In this document: piece by piece, positions 7,865 to 15,911 of the stretch
Position numbering within the stretch: position 1 is the first letter of the stretch
How the letters are laid out: each line of letters opens with the position of its first letter
Source: Methanothrix sp.
GTDB lineage: Archaea; Halobacteriota; Methanosarcinia; Methanotrichales; Methanotrichaceae
DNA length: 32,993 nt
NCBI GenBank assembly: GCA_026394565.1
Contig: JAPKYA010000021.1
Span: 1 to 32,993, forward strand
Direction: 5' to 3'
The notes under the pieces: model-generated
Seen by the model: only the letters and a program-made list of their open reading frames with translations
Told to the model about the DNA's origin: nothing
Databases searched by the model: none
Program-made: the position numbers and the translations under genes

Positions 7865-7954
7865 CGTCCCGACCGGGATTCGAACCCGGGTTGAAGGCTT
7901 GCTGCGCAAATCCGGCTCCGCAGGCCTCCGGGATGTCCACTACCCCATCGGGAC
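7865..7954 (-). tRNA. tRNA-Arg(GCG) with an 18-base intron
   Basis: The acceptor GTCCCGA pairs with TCGGGAC, the discriminator is G, the D stem is GGG/CCC, and the T arm is CCGGG-TTCGAAT-CCCGG. The anticodon stem GAGGC/GCCTT encloses 25 bases instead of seven. Removing 18 bases (plus-strand 7900-7917) gives the loop CTGCGGA with anticodon GCG, which reads CGC. A20 and C35 agree with arginine identity. It lies just downstream of uppS on the same strand. Confidence 0.92.
7900..7917 (-). other. tRNA intron with bulge-helix-bulge splice motif
   Basis: The intron sits between tRNA positions 37 and 38. A central 4-bp helix CTGC/GCAG is flanked by two 3-base bulges, GGA and CAA, each cut after its second base. 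A 2-bp inner helix GC/GC closes a 7-base loop, and the anticodon stem is the outer helix. This is the canonical substrate of the archaeal tRNA splicing endonuclease. Confidence 0.85.
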
Positions 7955-7984
7955 AAAACATCCCTCATGGCATGCTTTTAGTTA

Positions 7985-8770
7985 TTAAGCCTGTTGGCCT
8001 GAGCCCCTGGTCTGGGCGATGCGAATGGCGCGCAGAAAGTCGATCTTGCGAAACTCCGGCCAATAGGGCGCGCAAAAGTATGCGGCGCACTCATTGCCGT
8101 TGGCCTGCCAGGGCAGGAAGTTAGAGGTGCGGCAGTCCCCCCCCGTCCTGATGATCAGATCCACTTTTGGCACAGAGGTGCCGTCCTGAGGATAGAGGTG
8201 CTGGGCGATCAGATCCTCATCCACCTCTTCCGCCCTGATCTTTCCCTCGCAAACCTGGCGCGCCAGGAGTCTCGCCGCGTCTACCAGCTCGCGCTGGCCG
8301 CCGTAGGCCAGGGCCACGTTCAGATACATCTTCTCATACTCTCGCGTGGCCTCCTCCGTGCGGCGGATCTCCTCTCGAAGATCCGCGGGCAGCATCTCCA
8401 CCCTGCCGATGGCCCGTACTCGAACCCGGTTGGCATGAATTTTTTTGGAGCGACAAAGCTCCACAAACTTGTTTTTGATCAGATCAAAGAGATAGCGCTT
8501 CTCCAACTCCTCCCTCTCAAAGTTCTCTGTAGAAAAGGCATAGAGGGTGAGATGCTTAACACCTATCTCCAGGCACCAATCTGGGACCTTCTCCGAAGTA
8601 TCGGCACCAAGGCTGTGCCCCAGGAACTTGGAGAGGCCTTTTTGCCGGGCATATCTGCGGTTTCCGTCCTGAATAATGGCCACATGCTCCACCGGCACTC
8701 CTCCAAGAATGCGTGACTTTAAAAGCCGCTCATAAAGGGTATAGGCAGGGTTTCTCAAAATGAAACTCAT
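7985..8770 (-). CDS. uppS: Cis-prenyltransferase (undecaprenyl/polyprenyl diphosphate synthase)
   Basis: The product is 261 residues. It condenses isopentenyl diphosphate units in cis to build the polyprenyl chain used as a glycan lipid carrier. The catalytic region IIQDGNRRYARQKG is near residues 33-45, with D35 the expected catalytic aspartate. LYAFSTENFER, YLNVALAYGGQRELVDA and RTGGDCRTSNFLPWQ are the remaining signature regions in the usual order. Archaeal enzymes of this family usually make dolichol-type or shorter chains; the chain length cannot be read here. The tRNA-Arg gene follows on the same strand. Confidence 0.93.
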   Translation of the reverse strand: MSFILRNPAYTLYERLLKSRILGGVPVEHVAIIQDGNRRYARQKGLSKFLGHSLGADTSEKVPDWCLEIGVKHLTLYAFSTENFEREELEKRYLFDLIKNKFVELCRSKKIHANRVRVRAIGRVEMLPADLREEIRRTEEATREYEKMYLNVALAYGGQRELVDAARLLARQVCEGKIRAEEVDEDLIAQHLYPQDGTSVPKVDLIIRTGGDCRTSNFLPWQANGNECAAYFCAPYWPEFRKIDFLRAIRIAQTRGSGQQA

Positions 8771-8892
8771 TCGTTTAATTAGCTTCGCGAATTACTATTT
8801 AATAATTCCTCTGCGCCGGAGGCAAATCCAGTTTGCCGTTCTCTTCCCAAGGGCAAGATACAAATAGCTGATGACTTACTTGCTTACACCGA

Positions 8893-8966
8893 GGGCCTGT
8901 GGTCTAGCTGGTTATGACATCGCCTTCACACGGCGGGGATCACGCGTTCGAATCGCGTCGGGCCCA
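8893..8966 (+). tRNA. tRNA-Val(CAC)
   Basis: The acceptor GGGCCTG pairs with CGGGCCC, with one T-G pair, and the discriminator is A. The anticodon stem TCGCC/GGCGG encloses the loop TTCACAC with anticodon CAC, and the T arm contains GTTCGAATC. It is divergent from uppS across a 122-base gap that has AT-rich segments for both promoters. No intron is present and CCA is not encoded. Confidence 0.95.
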
Positions 8967-9052
8967 TTTGTATTTTGGTCGACACAAGCTTTAACTATTT
9001 AAGCGTAGTTTTTAGCGCAATTAGGTCCATAATTATTATTTGAGGTGATAAG

Positions 9053-9204
9053 CTGTATAATAGAGGTCGTGGCAGGGAAGAAGAAGGAGCTGTAATTACC
9101 AGAGTTCGTCTCCCCCGCAAACAGGATCGAGAAATATTCGGTCATGTGGAAAGTTTGCTTGGAGCCAATCGCATAGCAAGGGATTTCTGAAAGGAACTTC
9201 CTAA
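9053..9204 (+). pseudogene. Translation initiation factor aIF1A, internally deleted
   Basis: From 9056 the codons read YNRGRGREEEGAVITRVRLP then RKQDREIFGHVESLLGANRI, the basic N-terminal tail and first OB-fold strands of archaeal aIF1A. After NRI (about 9173) the frame runs into ARDF and a stop. In a neighbouring frame the same bases give KGFLKGTS and a stop at 9202-9204, which resembles the end of aIF1A. About 50-60 codons of the OB fold have been deleted. The expected ATG is CTG (9053), though GAGGTGAT is still present eight bases ahead. In related methanogens aIF1A precedes rio1, so this is the ancestral locus. The gene is essential, so a full copy must exist elsewhere. Confidence 0.75.
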
Positions 9205-9229
9205 AAGGAATCTCCTTGAAAGGCACTTT

Positions 9230-10027
9230 ATGAGCAGGCGTACCAAGGACGAAGATTTCGATACTAGAATCGATGTTCTTCGCACAAGGATAAAGGACTC
9301 CGATGATCTAAACGTCGAGGATGCGGTCTTCGATAAGCGCACCCTGATGGACCTTTACAGCCTGGCCAGCAAGGGCGTAATCGATGCTCTGGGCGGGTCT
9401 GTATGCACCGGCAAAGAAGCCAACGTTTTTAGGGCCATCGTGGGTGAAAAAGAGCTGGCCCTAAAGATTTACCGCATCTCTACCAGCAATTTCAATGCCA
9501 TGCAGGACTACCTTCACGGCGATCCGAGATTTGGAAACGTGAAGGGCACAAAGAGAGCTATTGTCGCGGCCTGGACACGGAAGGAGTTTCGAAACCTGAC
9601 GAGGGCGGAAGAGGTGGGCGTAGCAGTGCCCCATCCCATAGCCATGAAGGAAAACATACTGGTTATGGATCTTATCGGCAAAGGCGAGAATGTTGCCCCT
9701 CCTTTAAAAGACGTGGATCTGGAGACGGAGGACGCAAAGCGCATTTTTGAAAAGATCGTTGAATATATCTCCGTGCTCTATAATCGCGGGAAGCTCGTTC
9801 ATGCCGATCTGAGCGAGTTCAATATACTTTATGATGAGGGCGAGCCGGTGATAATAGATATGGGACAGTCTGTTACACTGGACCATCCCATGGCCAGAAA
9901 ATTTCTGGAGCGCGATATAGCCAACGTGGCCCATTACTTTAAGAAAAAATATAACGTGGGCTCGCCTGAGGAGATCTGGGAAAGGCTTCGCAAAGACAAT
10001 GAAGAGATAAAAAGAAAAGAAGGCTGA
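9230..10027 (+). CDS. rio1: Rio1-type serine protein kinase
   Basis: The product is 265 residues. Rio1 is an atypical kinase/ATPase that acts in late maturation of the small ribosomal subunit. The lineage signatures are present: the nucleotide loop GSVCTGKEANVFRA near residues 56-69, the lysine in LALKIYRI, the catalytic loop LVHADLSEFNILY and the metal-binding IIDMGQSV. Length is normal for the archaeal protein. A GAAAGG motif lies shortly before the ATG. The KH-domain gene follows five bases behind, so they are cotranscribed. Confidence 0.95.
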   Translation: MSRRTKDEDFDTRIDVLRTRIKDSDDLNVEDAVFDKRTLMDLYSLASKGVIDALGGSVCTGKEANVFRAIVGEKELALKIYRISTSNFNAMQDYLHGDPRFGNVKGTKRAIVAAWTRKEFRNLTRAEEVGVAVPHPIAMKENILVMDLIGKGENVAPPLKDVDLETEDAKRIFEKIVEYISVLYNRGKLVHADLSEFNILYDEGEPVIIDMGQSVTLDHPMARKFLERDIANVAHYFKKKYNVGSPEEIWERLRKDNEEIKRKEG

Positions 10028-10032
10028 TTAAA

Positions 10033-10575
10033 TTGGATATCAAGATTCCAGAGGAGCGCGTAGGTGTGCTGGTGGGACCGGGCGGGTCCATGAAGCACTT
10101 TATCGAAGAGAAGACAAAGACCACTCTTGAGATAGACAGCGAGACCGGCGCGGTCTCCATAGCATCAGCTGTTGACCCATTGCAGGGCTTGAGAGTATTA
10201 GACCTGGTAAAAGCCATCGGCAGAGGCTTCTCCCCTGAGAGGGCTCTGGCTATTCTCGATGACGAGATGTTGATGCTCGATGTGCTGGACCTGTCCAAGA
10301 TGGCAGGCACTAAGAGCGATATGGAACGCATCAAGGGCCGCATCATCGGCAAGGACGGACGGTCGCGCGAGATCATGGAGAGGCTCTCCGGTGCCAAGGT
10401 ATCTGTGTATGGCAAGACGGTAGCCATCTTAGGCTATCCTGAGCAAATGCGAATTGCACGCACCGCCATAGAGATGCTGCTTGATGGTGCACCGCATGGA
10501 AATGTCTATAGCTTTTTAGAGAAGAAGCATGAGGAACTGGCCAAGGAAGAGCTGAAGGAGCAGGGCTTACTCTAA
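10033..10575 (+). CDS. KH-domain ribosome biogenesis protein (Pno1/Dim2-like)
   Basis: The product is 180 residues with a TTG start. Two KH domains are visible: the first with GVLVGPGGSMKHFIEEKT near residues 10-27, the second with GRIIGKDGRSREIMERLSG near 106-124 carrying the GxxG loop GKDG. This is the arrangement of archaeal Pno1/Dim2 homologues, which bind the 3' end of 16S rRNA during small-subunit assembly. Directly following rio1 is its usual place and supports a joint role with the kinase. Confidence 0.9.
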   Translation: MDIKIPEERVGVLVGPGGSMKHFIEEKTKTTLEIDSETGAVSIASAVDPLQGLRVLDLVKAIGRGFSPERALAILDDEMLMLDVLDLSKMAGTKSDMERIKGRIIGKDGRSREIMERLSGAKVSVYGKTVAILGYPEQMRIARTAIEMLLDGAPHGNVYSFLEKKHEELAKEELKEQGLL

Positions 10576-10607
10576 GGTCTTGCATCTCCTTTAGCGAGGA
10601 TAAAATA

Positions 10608-12248
10608 TTGGACTTGCAGTTACAGCTTGATTCCGTTGATTGGCTGCTCATAGCTGCGGCACTCATCGGCCTGTATTCCATCCTTCTTTTGCCTTTGAAA
10701 AATAGCGAGATATGGCGTAGCCGGGGAATCTCAGTCGGAAGCGTGCTTGGCATTCCGTTGGCCATGTTCTTTCGTACCACCCGGGGCCTGGATCTGCTGG
10801 ACAGGTTGGCCCGTCCCAAGAGTTTTTGGAGGCTCGTAGCCTCGGCCGGCATACCTCTGGTCGTATTGAGCATGACCTATTTTTTGCTGCTGGTCCTTGC
10901 CATGACCTATTACATGATTCAGGAGCCTCCTTTGCCCAGCAGCTTAAACGCCCCGAGAAACATCCTTCTCATTCCCGGCTTAAATGAGTACATACCCTTC
11001 GTCTGGGGCTGGATAGCTCTCTTTGTGACCATGTTGGTACATGAGTTCGCTCACGGCATACTCAGCCGCGTAGAGGGCGTGCGCGTCAAGTCCATGGGAA
11101 TTGTCGCCGTTTTATTTGCCCCGATAGCAGCTTTTGTGGAGCCGGATGAAGAAGAGCTCTTCGGCAGCAAAGATAAGCCAGCAAAGGTGAATAAGGGAGC
11201 AAGAATCAGGATTCTATCTGCGGGGGTCATCTCCAATTTCATTGTGGCGGCAGTGGCTATGGCCCTATTCTTCGGACCGGTCATAGGGTCCATATCTCCT
11301 GTGGACAGACTGATAGTAGTCGATGTTCAGGACGGCTCTGCCGCAGAGAAGGCCGGTTTTGAGAGCGGCATGGTGCTATTGGATGTAAATGGAGCTGAAG
11401 CGAGAAACTTAGAGCAGTTCTACAGCGGTTTGGGCAGTTCAACTGCTAGCATGCGAATGCTTTATGAAGACAGAGAACAGATCCTGCCGCTCTTTGGCCC
11501 GCCGGCGCGAGGCATCATGGTGGCCTCCATCTTCAAAGGCTCGCCCGCCGAAGCGGCCGGACTTCCTGCCAGGTGCCTGATCACCAGGATCGACGGAAAG
11601 GAGATTGTAAACCTGGTGGGCTTCAGAAAGCAGATGAACACCACTCGTCCCGGCCAAATCATCGCCATAACCGCCGGTGAGGGAAATACCTACCAGGTCA
11701 ATCTCACTGCAAAAGAGGCCGCTTCTGAGGATAGCGGAGGATTCATAGGCATTGGCATCTCCGGGAATGCGGTTTTATCAGGGGGGGCATTCTTTCAGGA
11801 GGCTCCTGCCAGACAGTTCCTGCAGGTTCTCAAGGCCATACCCGGTGGCGGCATGCAGGGTTTCACCTACATGTTAAGCCTGCCTTTTGCCGGAATTCCA
11901 GGATTCACCCAGAAGGGCTTTCCCGGTTTTAGCGGCTGGCTGACCTCCGTCTTTGAGCCCAGCGGATGGGCGGAGCCCCTGGGAAGCAAGTTCTTCTGGA
12001 TTGCCAACCTTCTGCTCTGGATCGGCTGGATCAACCTTTATGCCGGCCTATTCAACTGCCTTCCCGCGGTGCCGCTGGATGGTGGGCACATATTCAGGGA
12101 TCTGGTGCAGTCCGGCTTTGAGAGGATTGTGAGGCCCCAGGAGGCGGAAAGGTACACCAAGACGACCGTGGCCATTCTTACCTGGTTGGTGCTGACGTCA
12201 CTGCTCATAGAATTGATCGCGCCGTTCACTCATTGGCTGACTATTTGA
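10608..12248 (+). CDS. Site-2 protease family (M50) membrane zinc metalloprotease with PDZ domains
   Basis: The product is 546 residues with a TTG start behind a GAGGAT motif. It is an intramembrane protease. The zinc site HEFAH is at residues 145-149 in a membrane helix. Two PDZ-like segments follow, one around DGSAAEKAGFESGMVLLDVNG and one around GSPAEAAGLPARCLITRIDG. The third zinc ligand motif, NCLPAVPLDGG, is near residues 483-493, followed by a final membrane helix. Substrates are unknown; family members cut membrane-bound regulators or signal peptides. It lies 32 bases behind the KH gene on the same strand and may share its transcript. Confidence 0.9.
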   Translation: MDLQLQLDSVDWLLIAAALIGLYSILLLPLKNSEIWRSRGISVGSVLGIPLAMFFRTTRGLDLLDRLARPKSFWRLVASAGIPLVVLSMTYFLLLVLAMTYYMIQEPPLPSSLNAPRNILLIPGLNEYIPFVWGWIALFVTMLVHEFAHGILSRVEGVRVKSMGIVAVLFAPIAAFVEPDEEELFGSKDKPAKVNKGARIRILSAGVISNFIVAAVAMALFFGPVIGSISPVDRLIVVDVQDGSAAEKAGFESGMVLLDVNGAEARNLEQFYSGLGSSTASMRMLYEDREQILPLFGPPARGIMVASIFKGSPAEAAGLPARCLITRIDGKEIVNLVGFRKQMNTTRPGQIIAITAGEGNTYQVNLTAKEAASEDSGGFIGIGISGNAVLSGGAFFQEAPARQFLQVLKAIPGGGMQGFTYMLSLPFAGIPGFTQKGFPGFSGWLTSVFEPSGWAEPLGSKFFWIANLLLWIGWINLYAGLFNCLPAVPLDGGHIFRDLVQSGFERIVRPQEAERYTKTTVAILTWLVLTSLLIELIAPFTHWLTI

Positions 12249-12279
12249 TTTCCTTTTTTCGAAACGCTAGTCTTAACTC

Positions 12280-12955
12280 GCAGGATCGCGAAGGACGGGG
12301 CGGGAAGTCCCCGGCCTTCAGGCTGCGAGATGAAAGCGGAGTCCTTTGCCCTGATTAATTTCGCTCTGCACTCAATTGATATAAATATAATGCATGTATG
12401 CAAGTATTTAGTGATGATCAGCTACAAATGCCCACTATTCCCTAGTAAGGCAACGCAGCAAAAGTTAGCTGAAGCCCTGGATGCTTGTAGATGGCTCCAT
12501 AACAAACTTCTTGAAAAGATGAATGATGCCCGAGAGGAAGATGTCAAGCTCAAGACCTATGATACTCAGAATATGATTCCTTCGCTGAACCATGCAAAAA
12601 TCAACCACCAGAGAGACGACTTTTTGCATAAGCTTTCCAGGCTCTATGTCAACAACTATGACAATATCTGTGTTGAAGACCTGGATGTCAAAGGTCTAAA
12701 AGAGAAAGGCCGCAATGCAGGCATGCACCGAAGTATACATGATGCGTCTTGGTCCAAGTTCATGTTCATGCTTTCGTACAAGGCTGAAAGTGCTGGTCGA
12801 AAGCTGATAAAAGTAGATCCCAGGAACATACTCATCGCAGGGATGGAACAGCCCGTAGCGCCCATAGAGTTAAAACCTCTACATCGCATCTCAGTGATGC
12901 AAGTCTTGGCAATGAAGTGGGAAGCCGTGCCCAACAGGGCGCGGTAGTTCACACC
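12280..12955 (+). mobile_element. IS200/IS605-type element remnant (tnpB only)
   Basis: A tnpB-derived frame is bounded on the right by GGGCGCGGTAGTTCAC at about 12938-12953, resembling the right end of archaeal IS605-group elements. On the left, GAAGTCCCCGGCCTTCAGGCTGCGAG at about 12304 resembles the hairpin of such right ends, so it may belong to another copy. No tnpA is present and no target duplication is visible. The limits are approximate. Confidence 0.5.
12390..12947 (+). pseudogene. tnpB: TnpB-like RNA-guided nuclease with two in-frame deletions
   Basis: Starts are possible at 12330, 12390 or 12414; protein similarity begins with YLVMISYKCPLFPSK. The N-terminal helical part (CRWLHNKLLEKMNDAREE) is joined directly to NHQRDDFLHKLSRLYV and NICVEDLDVKGLKEKG, so the segment with the RuvC-I aspartate (GIDVG) is gone. 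Later KVDPRN is joined directly to ILIAGMEQPVAPIELKP, so the CxxC zinc finger and the RuvC-III aspartate are gone as well. Only the RuvC-II glutamate region (VEDLDVKG) remains. The frame survives both deletions, but the protein cannot cut DNA. It is most simply a decayed insertion-sequence gene. Confidence 0.8.
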
Positions 12956-13011
12956 CATTAAGAAAGACAGAATACATGGCAACATGGCAATTGCCGGCAG
13001 GTAAGTTACCT

Positions 13012-14058
13012 ATGAGAATAAGCGCGGTTTGGCATTTAGCGGTCCTGGTAGCCCTGGCAGCCCTGATGGCAATGACTGGCACCGCCCATTCTTCGGAGAT
13101 TGCGGATCTCTACTCGAGCATAGACTCGGCGGATGTAACACTGGAAGGAGATGTGGCCGGCATGGATTTGCGGCTGGATCTGATCGAGGAGGGAAATACG
13201 CTCATGACCAGGAACCTGACGCCTGACGGCCCGGGGACCTATGTCATTCTCTGGCCTGCCTTAAATGCCGAGAAAGGCAGCTATGATGTCTGCGCCGGCT
13301 TATGGAAAAATGGGACTGCCGTCTCCAGGAAATGCTATAACTTCTTTTACGGAGGAGTGGAGCCCGTACGGTTTGATGTGCGCGATTTTCGTGCCGACTC
13401 TCGCGGCATGCTCCTTGCCATCACTGCCAGCGATCCTACCGTTGTGGATCTTTACTACATGCTCATCGACGGGAACAAAGCCGTATATGTCACCAGAGAG
13501 CAGGTGATACATATCATGGGAAGCAATGCCCAGCCGATTACCAAGGACTATGCCTGGAAGCAGATCCTGGAAAACGGGCGCGAGTATGCGGGCCGGGTGA
13601 AGATTGTGGAGCTGAATCATAACCAAACCAGGGCCTTCATGAATTCCTTTTTGGCAATCGAAGATGCCATGATCACCGAGACCTATCAGGATGAGACCGG
13701 CGCCAGCGCCACAGTTATGGGCAACTCTCGCGTTCCCTTTGAGGGATCTTTGCGGTTTATTCTATCTCAAAACGGCTCCGTTCTAAATACCACTGAGAAG
13801 AAAACCCCCGTACTTCTTACAGGAGACGATGAGACGGTGGAGATCACCTGGAACAAGACGCTTACGCCTGGCATCTATCAACTGCGCACCGTTTTGCTCG
13901 GCCAGGAAGGCACCGTTATGGATTTGGAGGAGAATGTAATTGAGGCCAAGCCACTGGTCCGGAGCAACGCCACAGACACGGCAAAGAAAGCTTGCTTTCC
14001 GGCTGGAGCGGCAGCAATAGCCATGCTGGCGATCGTTCTTCTCCGGAGAAGAGGATGA
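13012..14058 (+). CDS. Secreted, C-terminally anchored surface protein
   Basis: I place the start at ATG 13012; a longer frame begins at 12976 but adds 12 residues ahead of a good signal peptide (MRISAVWHLAVLVALAALMA, cleavage likely near TAHSS). The mature part has beta-rich domains with several N-glycosylation sequons (NGT, NQT, NGS, NTT, NKT, NAT). The C-terminus has one hydrophobic helix (FPAGAAAIAMLAIVLL) and an RRRG stop-transfer tail. It should face the outside of the cell. No family is recognised. The next gene overlaps its stop. Confidence 0.8.
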   Translation: MRISAVWHLAVLVALAALMAMTGTAHSSEIADLYSSIDSADVTLEGDVAGMDLRLDLIEEGNTLMTRNLTPDGPGTYVILWPALNAEKGSYDVCAGLWKNGTAVSRKCYNFFYGGVEPVRFDVRDFRADSRGMLLAITASDPTVVDLYYMLIDGNKAVYVTREQVIHIMGSNAQPITKDYAWKQILENGREYAGRVKIVELNHNQTRAFMNSFLAIEDAMITETYQDETGASATVMGNSRVPFEGSLRFILSQNGSVLNTTEKKTPVLLTGDDETVEITWNKTLTPGIYQLRTVLLGQEGTVMDLEENVIEAKPLVRSNATDTAKKACFPAGAAAIAMLAIVLLRRRG

Positions 14059-14537
14059 TAATTATGCAAAAAATTCATGCGAGCTTTATCTGCACTCTGG
14101 CGCTGCTGGCCTTTTTGATGCCGGCCATAATTGCAGAAGATAGTCAGTTCGCCACCGCGAACATCACGCTAAATGTGACCCAGAACACTACAGGGAACAT
14201 CACCCAACCAGGGACTGGTTTTGCCGCATCTCATACCAAGGTTCTTCGGGCCGGCTTCGAGAAGACCAAGCCCTTGAACAACCTGGATGTGTACGGAAAC
14301 AAATCCACCTATAATATTGCATCCAGCACGTCTTCAAGTCCTGCATTCGATATCAGCCAGCGCCTGGGAAATGTATCCCAAATCACTTACAACACCGATA
14401 TCTACAAGCCAATTTACAATATAAGTCAATACTCAAGAACCAAGCCCATTTACGAGGTGCCTGACTCTCTCACGTCCAAACCGGTTTACAGCATCTCCGG
14501 CTATCCCAAGATCAAGGTTGCCAACAGCATACCTTGA
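14055..14537 (+). CDS. Secreted repeat protein with KPIY motifs
   Basis: The product is 160 residues. The ATG at 14055 overlaps the previous stop (ATGA), with GGAGAAGAGG just upstream, so translation is coupled. A signal peptide (IHASFICTLALLAFLMPAII, ending near AED) is followed by a Thr/Asn-rich part with NIT, NVT, NTT sequons. The C-terminal half carries a short tandem motif spaced 12-14 residues: KPIYNIS, KPIYEVP, KPVYSIS. There is no membrane anchor. It may associate with the anchored protein encoded before it. No family is recognised. Confidence 0.75.
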   Translation: MIIMQKIHASFICTLALLAFLMPAIIAEDSQFATANITLNVTQNTTGNITQPGTGFAASHTKVLRAGFEKTKPLNNLDVYGNKSTYNIASSTSSSPAFDISQRLGNVSQITYNTDIYKPIYNISQYSRTKPIYEVPDSLTSKPVYSISGYPKIKVANSIP

Positions 14538-14577
14538 ATAGTATATTTCAGTTGCATGTGCCCCAAGCATCTTGCTA

Positions 14578-15790
14578 GTACATCTGGGCTTAAATAAGCC
14601 AAACTTTATGCGGTAAGTGCCCTCCCTCGATATGTCCATTTGAACGGCTTTGCCATTGCCTTGTTGAAGTATTCGACAAAGGCCAGAACCTTGGCTTTTA
14701 GATCATTGATGGAAGCAAAGGAGGCTCGCCTGAGCAGCTTCCGGACTAAGATGCTAAACCATGTTTCAACCTGGTTCATCCAAGAAGCGTGTATCGGCGT
14801 GTAGTGAAAGACGATAGAGTGGGATGGGTCGGCCAAGAATGATTCCCGAGTCTCGATCGACTGCAAAACACCGCTTTTGCCTTTGATTCCTAAGTCTATG
14901 TCCAAGTCGGATACGTTGGCCACATACCTCACGAGAGACTCTGATTTATGGATATTGAGGTTGTCGGCGACAAAGTGCCAACGTGATGTGGAAAAAGAGC
15001 TTTCAACCACTGCCTTGATATGCGATACAAAGTCTTCTTCATTGCGCGTATCGCCGCAAGATATTGTGTCAACCCGTCCGTTGGCTACCGCAAAGCTCAC
15101 GATGAATGATTGAGTTCCATGCCTGATGTATTCTAACTCTCTTCGTTCCACTTTTCCTGGTGCCAATGAATTGATGTCGTCTACCTTTTCGTCGAACTGT
15201 TTGTCCGGTGCAGGTGTTAGCCAATAACGAATCAAGTGCGGTTGGAGGCCCCCTTTTTTAGCAGCCTGGCAGAATGGTGAGCTGAAATCGTATCTACAAT
15301 GCCCCGCTTCGTTATCTCTGCAGCAATCTCACGGCTTGTCCATTGGCTAATTGGACGTCCCGATTCAACAGGTTTCTCACAAGCCAGCTGTTGGATCTGA
15401 CAAATCTGATTTGCAGTTAAACGAGGTGGTGCTCCGGGTCTTGGCAGGTCATCCAAGCGTTCTTCAATACTCAGATGGTCCAAAGAAATCGGCTGCAAGT
15501 CCAGCCATCGTTGTCGCCATAATCGAGCAGTGTCCAAGGACACCTCTAATTCATTAGCGATTTCGCGATTATTTTTCCCCATCGCAGCCAACAAAACAAT
15601 CCGTGCTCGGATAACTTTTTGCTGTCCTGTAGTTTAACGACGAACAAGCGATTCCAATCCTTGGCGCTCGACATCATTCAAGTTGATTGCTGAAGGTTTC
15701 GGACCCGGCATGATACTCCCCTTTGGTTGAGTATCTATCACTGATTATATATAAAACATTATCATTAGGTTTATATCAGCCCAGATGTAC
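14578..15790 (-). mobile_element. IS630-family insertion sequence with terminal inverted repeats
   Basis: Terminal repeats GTACATCTGGGCT (14578-14590) and its reverse complement AGCCCAGATGTAC (15778-15790) bound the element, and each end is flanked by TA, the target duplication used by the IS630/mariner group. The element is 1213 bp and carries a single transposase locus on the minus strand. The right end falls only a few bases from the stop codon of the His-rich gene, and the left end falls in the 3' region behind the KPIY-repeat gene. Confidence 0.88.
14606..15711 (-). pseudogene. IS630-family transposase in two frames, with an in-frame stop
   Basis: Translation from ATG 15711 gives MPGPKPSAINLNDVERQ, reaches a TAA at codon 26, and continues in the same frame with TTGQQKVIRARIVLLAAMGK, the helix-turn-helix (NREIANELEVSLDTARLWRQ) and the Arg-rich linker to a stop at 15232. 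The catalytic part lies in another frame (to 14606) and includes [12 protein letters not shown] and [18 protein letters not shown] with the DDE residues D, D and E. The frames meet at A AAA AAG (plus-strand 15253-15259). A -1 shift there gives [18 protein letters not shown], the normal family sequence. The shift may be programmed, but the TAA probably kills this copy. Confidence 0.82.
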
Positions 15791-15794
15791 TAGA

Positions 15795-15911
15795 TTAATG
15801 GCAGCATTTGTGCGGGTGCTTATGATCGGCATCATGGATATGCTCATGGACGTGCTTTTCGCCTTCGTGATTGTGGGCATGTTCATGTTTATCGTCTGTA
15901 TGACCGCACAT
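15795..15911 (-). CDS. 38-residue histidine-rich metal-binding protein
   Basis: The start ATG at 15911 follows a perfect GGAGGTGA ribosome binding site with a seven-base gap. The 38 residues contain 13 His and 3 Cys (MCGHTDDKHEHAHNH at the start, HKHPHKCCH at the end), with many HxH pairs. Such peptides bind nickel, zinc or cobalt and act as metal stores or chaperones. Methanogens have a high nickel demand, and Opp/Nik-type ATPase genes lie 370 bases away, which supports nickel, but the metal is an inference. The IS630 element is inserted immediately behind the stop. Confidence 0.75.
   Translation of the reverse strand: MCGHTDDKHEHAHNHEGEKHVHEHIHDADHKHPHKCCH

Noticed and set aside
12656..13082. 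Minus-strand frames opposite the tnpB remnant and surface gene start
   Set aside because: They overlap recognisable sense proteins and lack ribosome binding sites.
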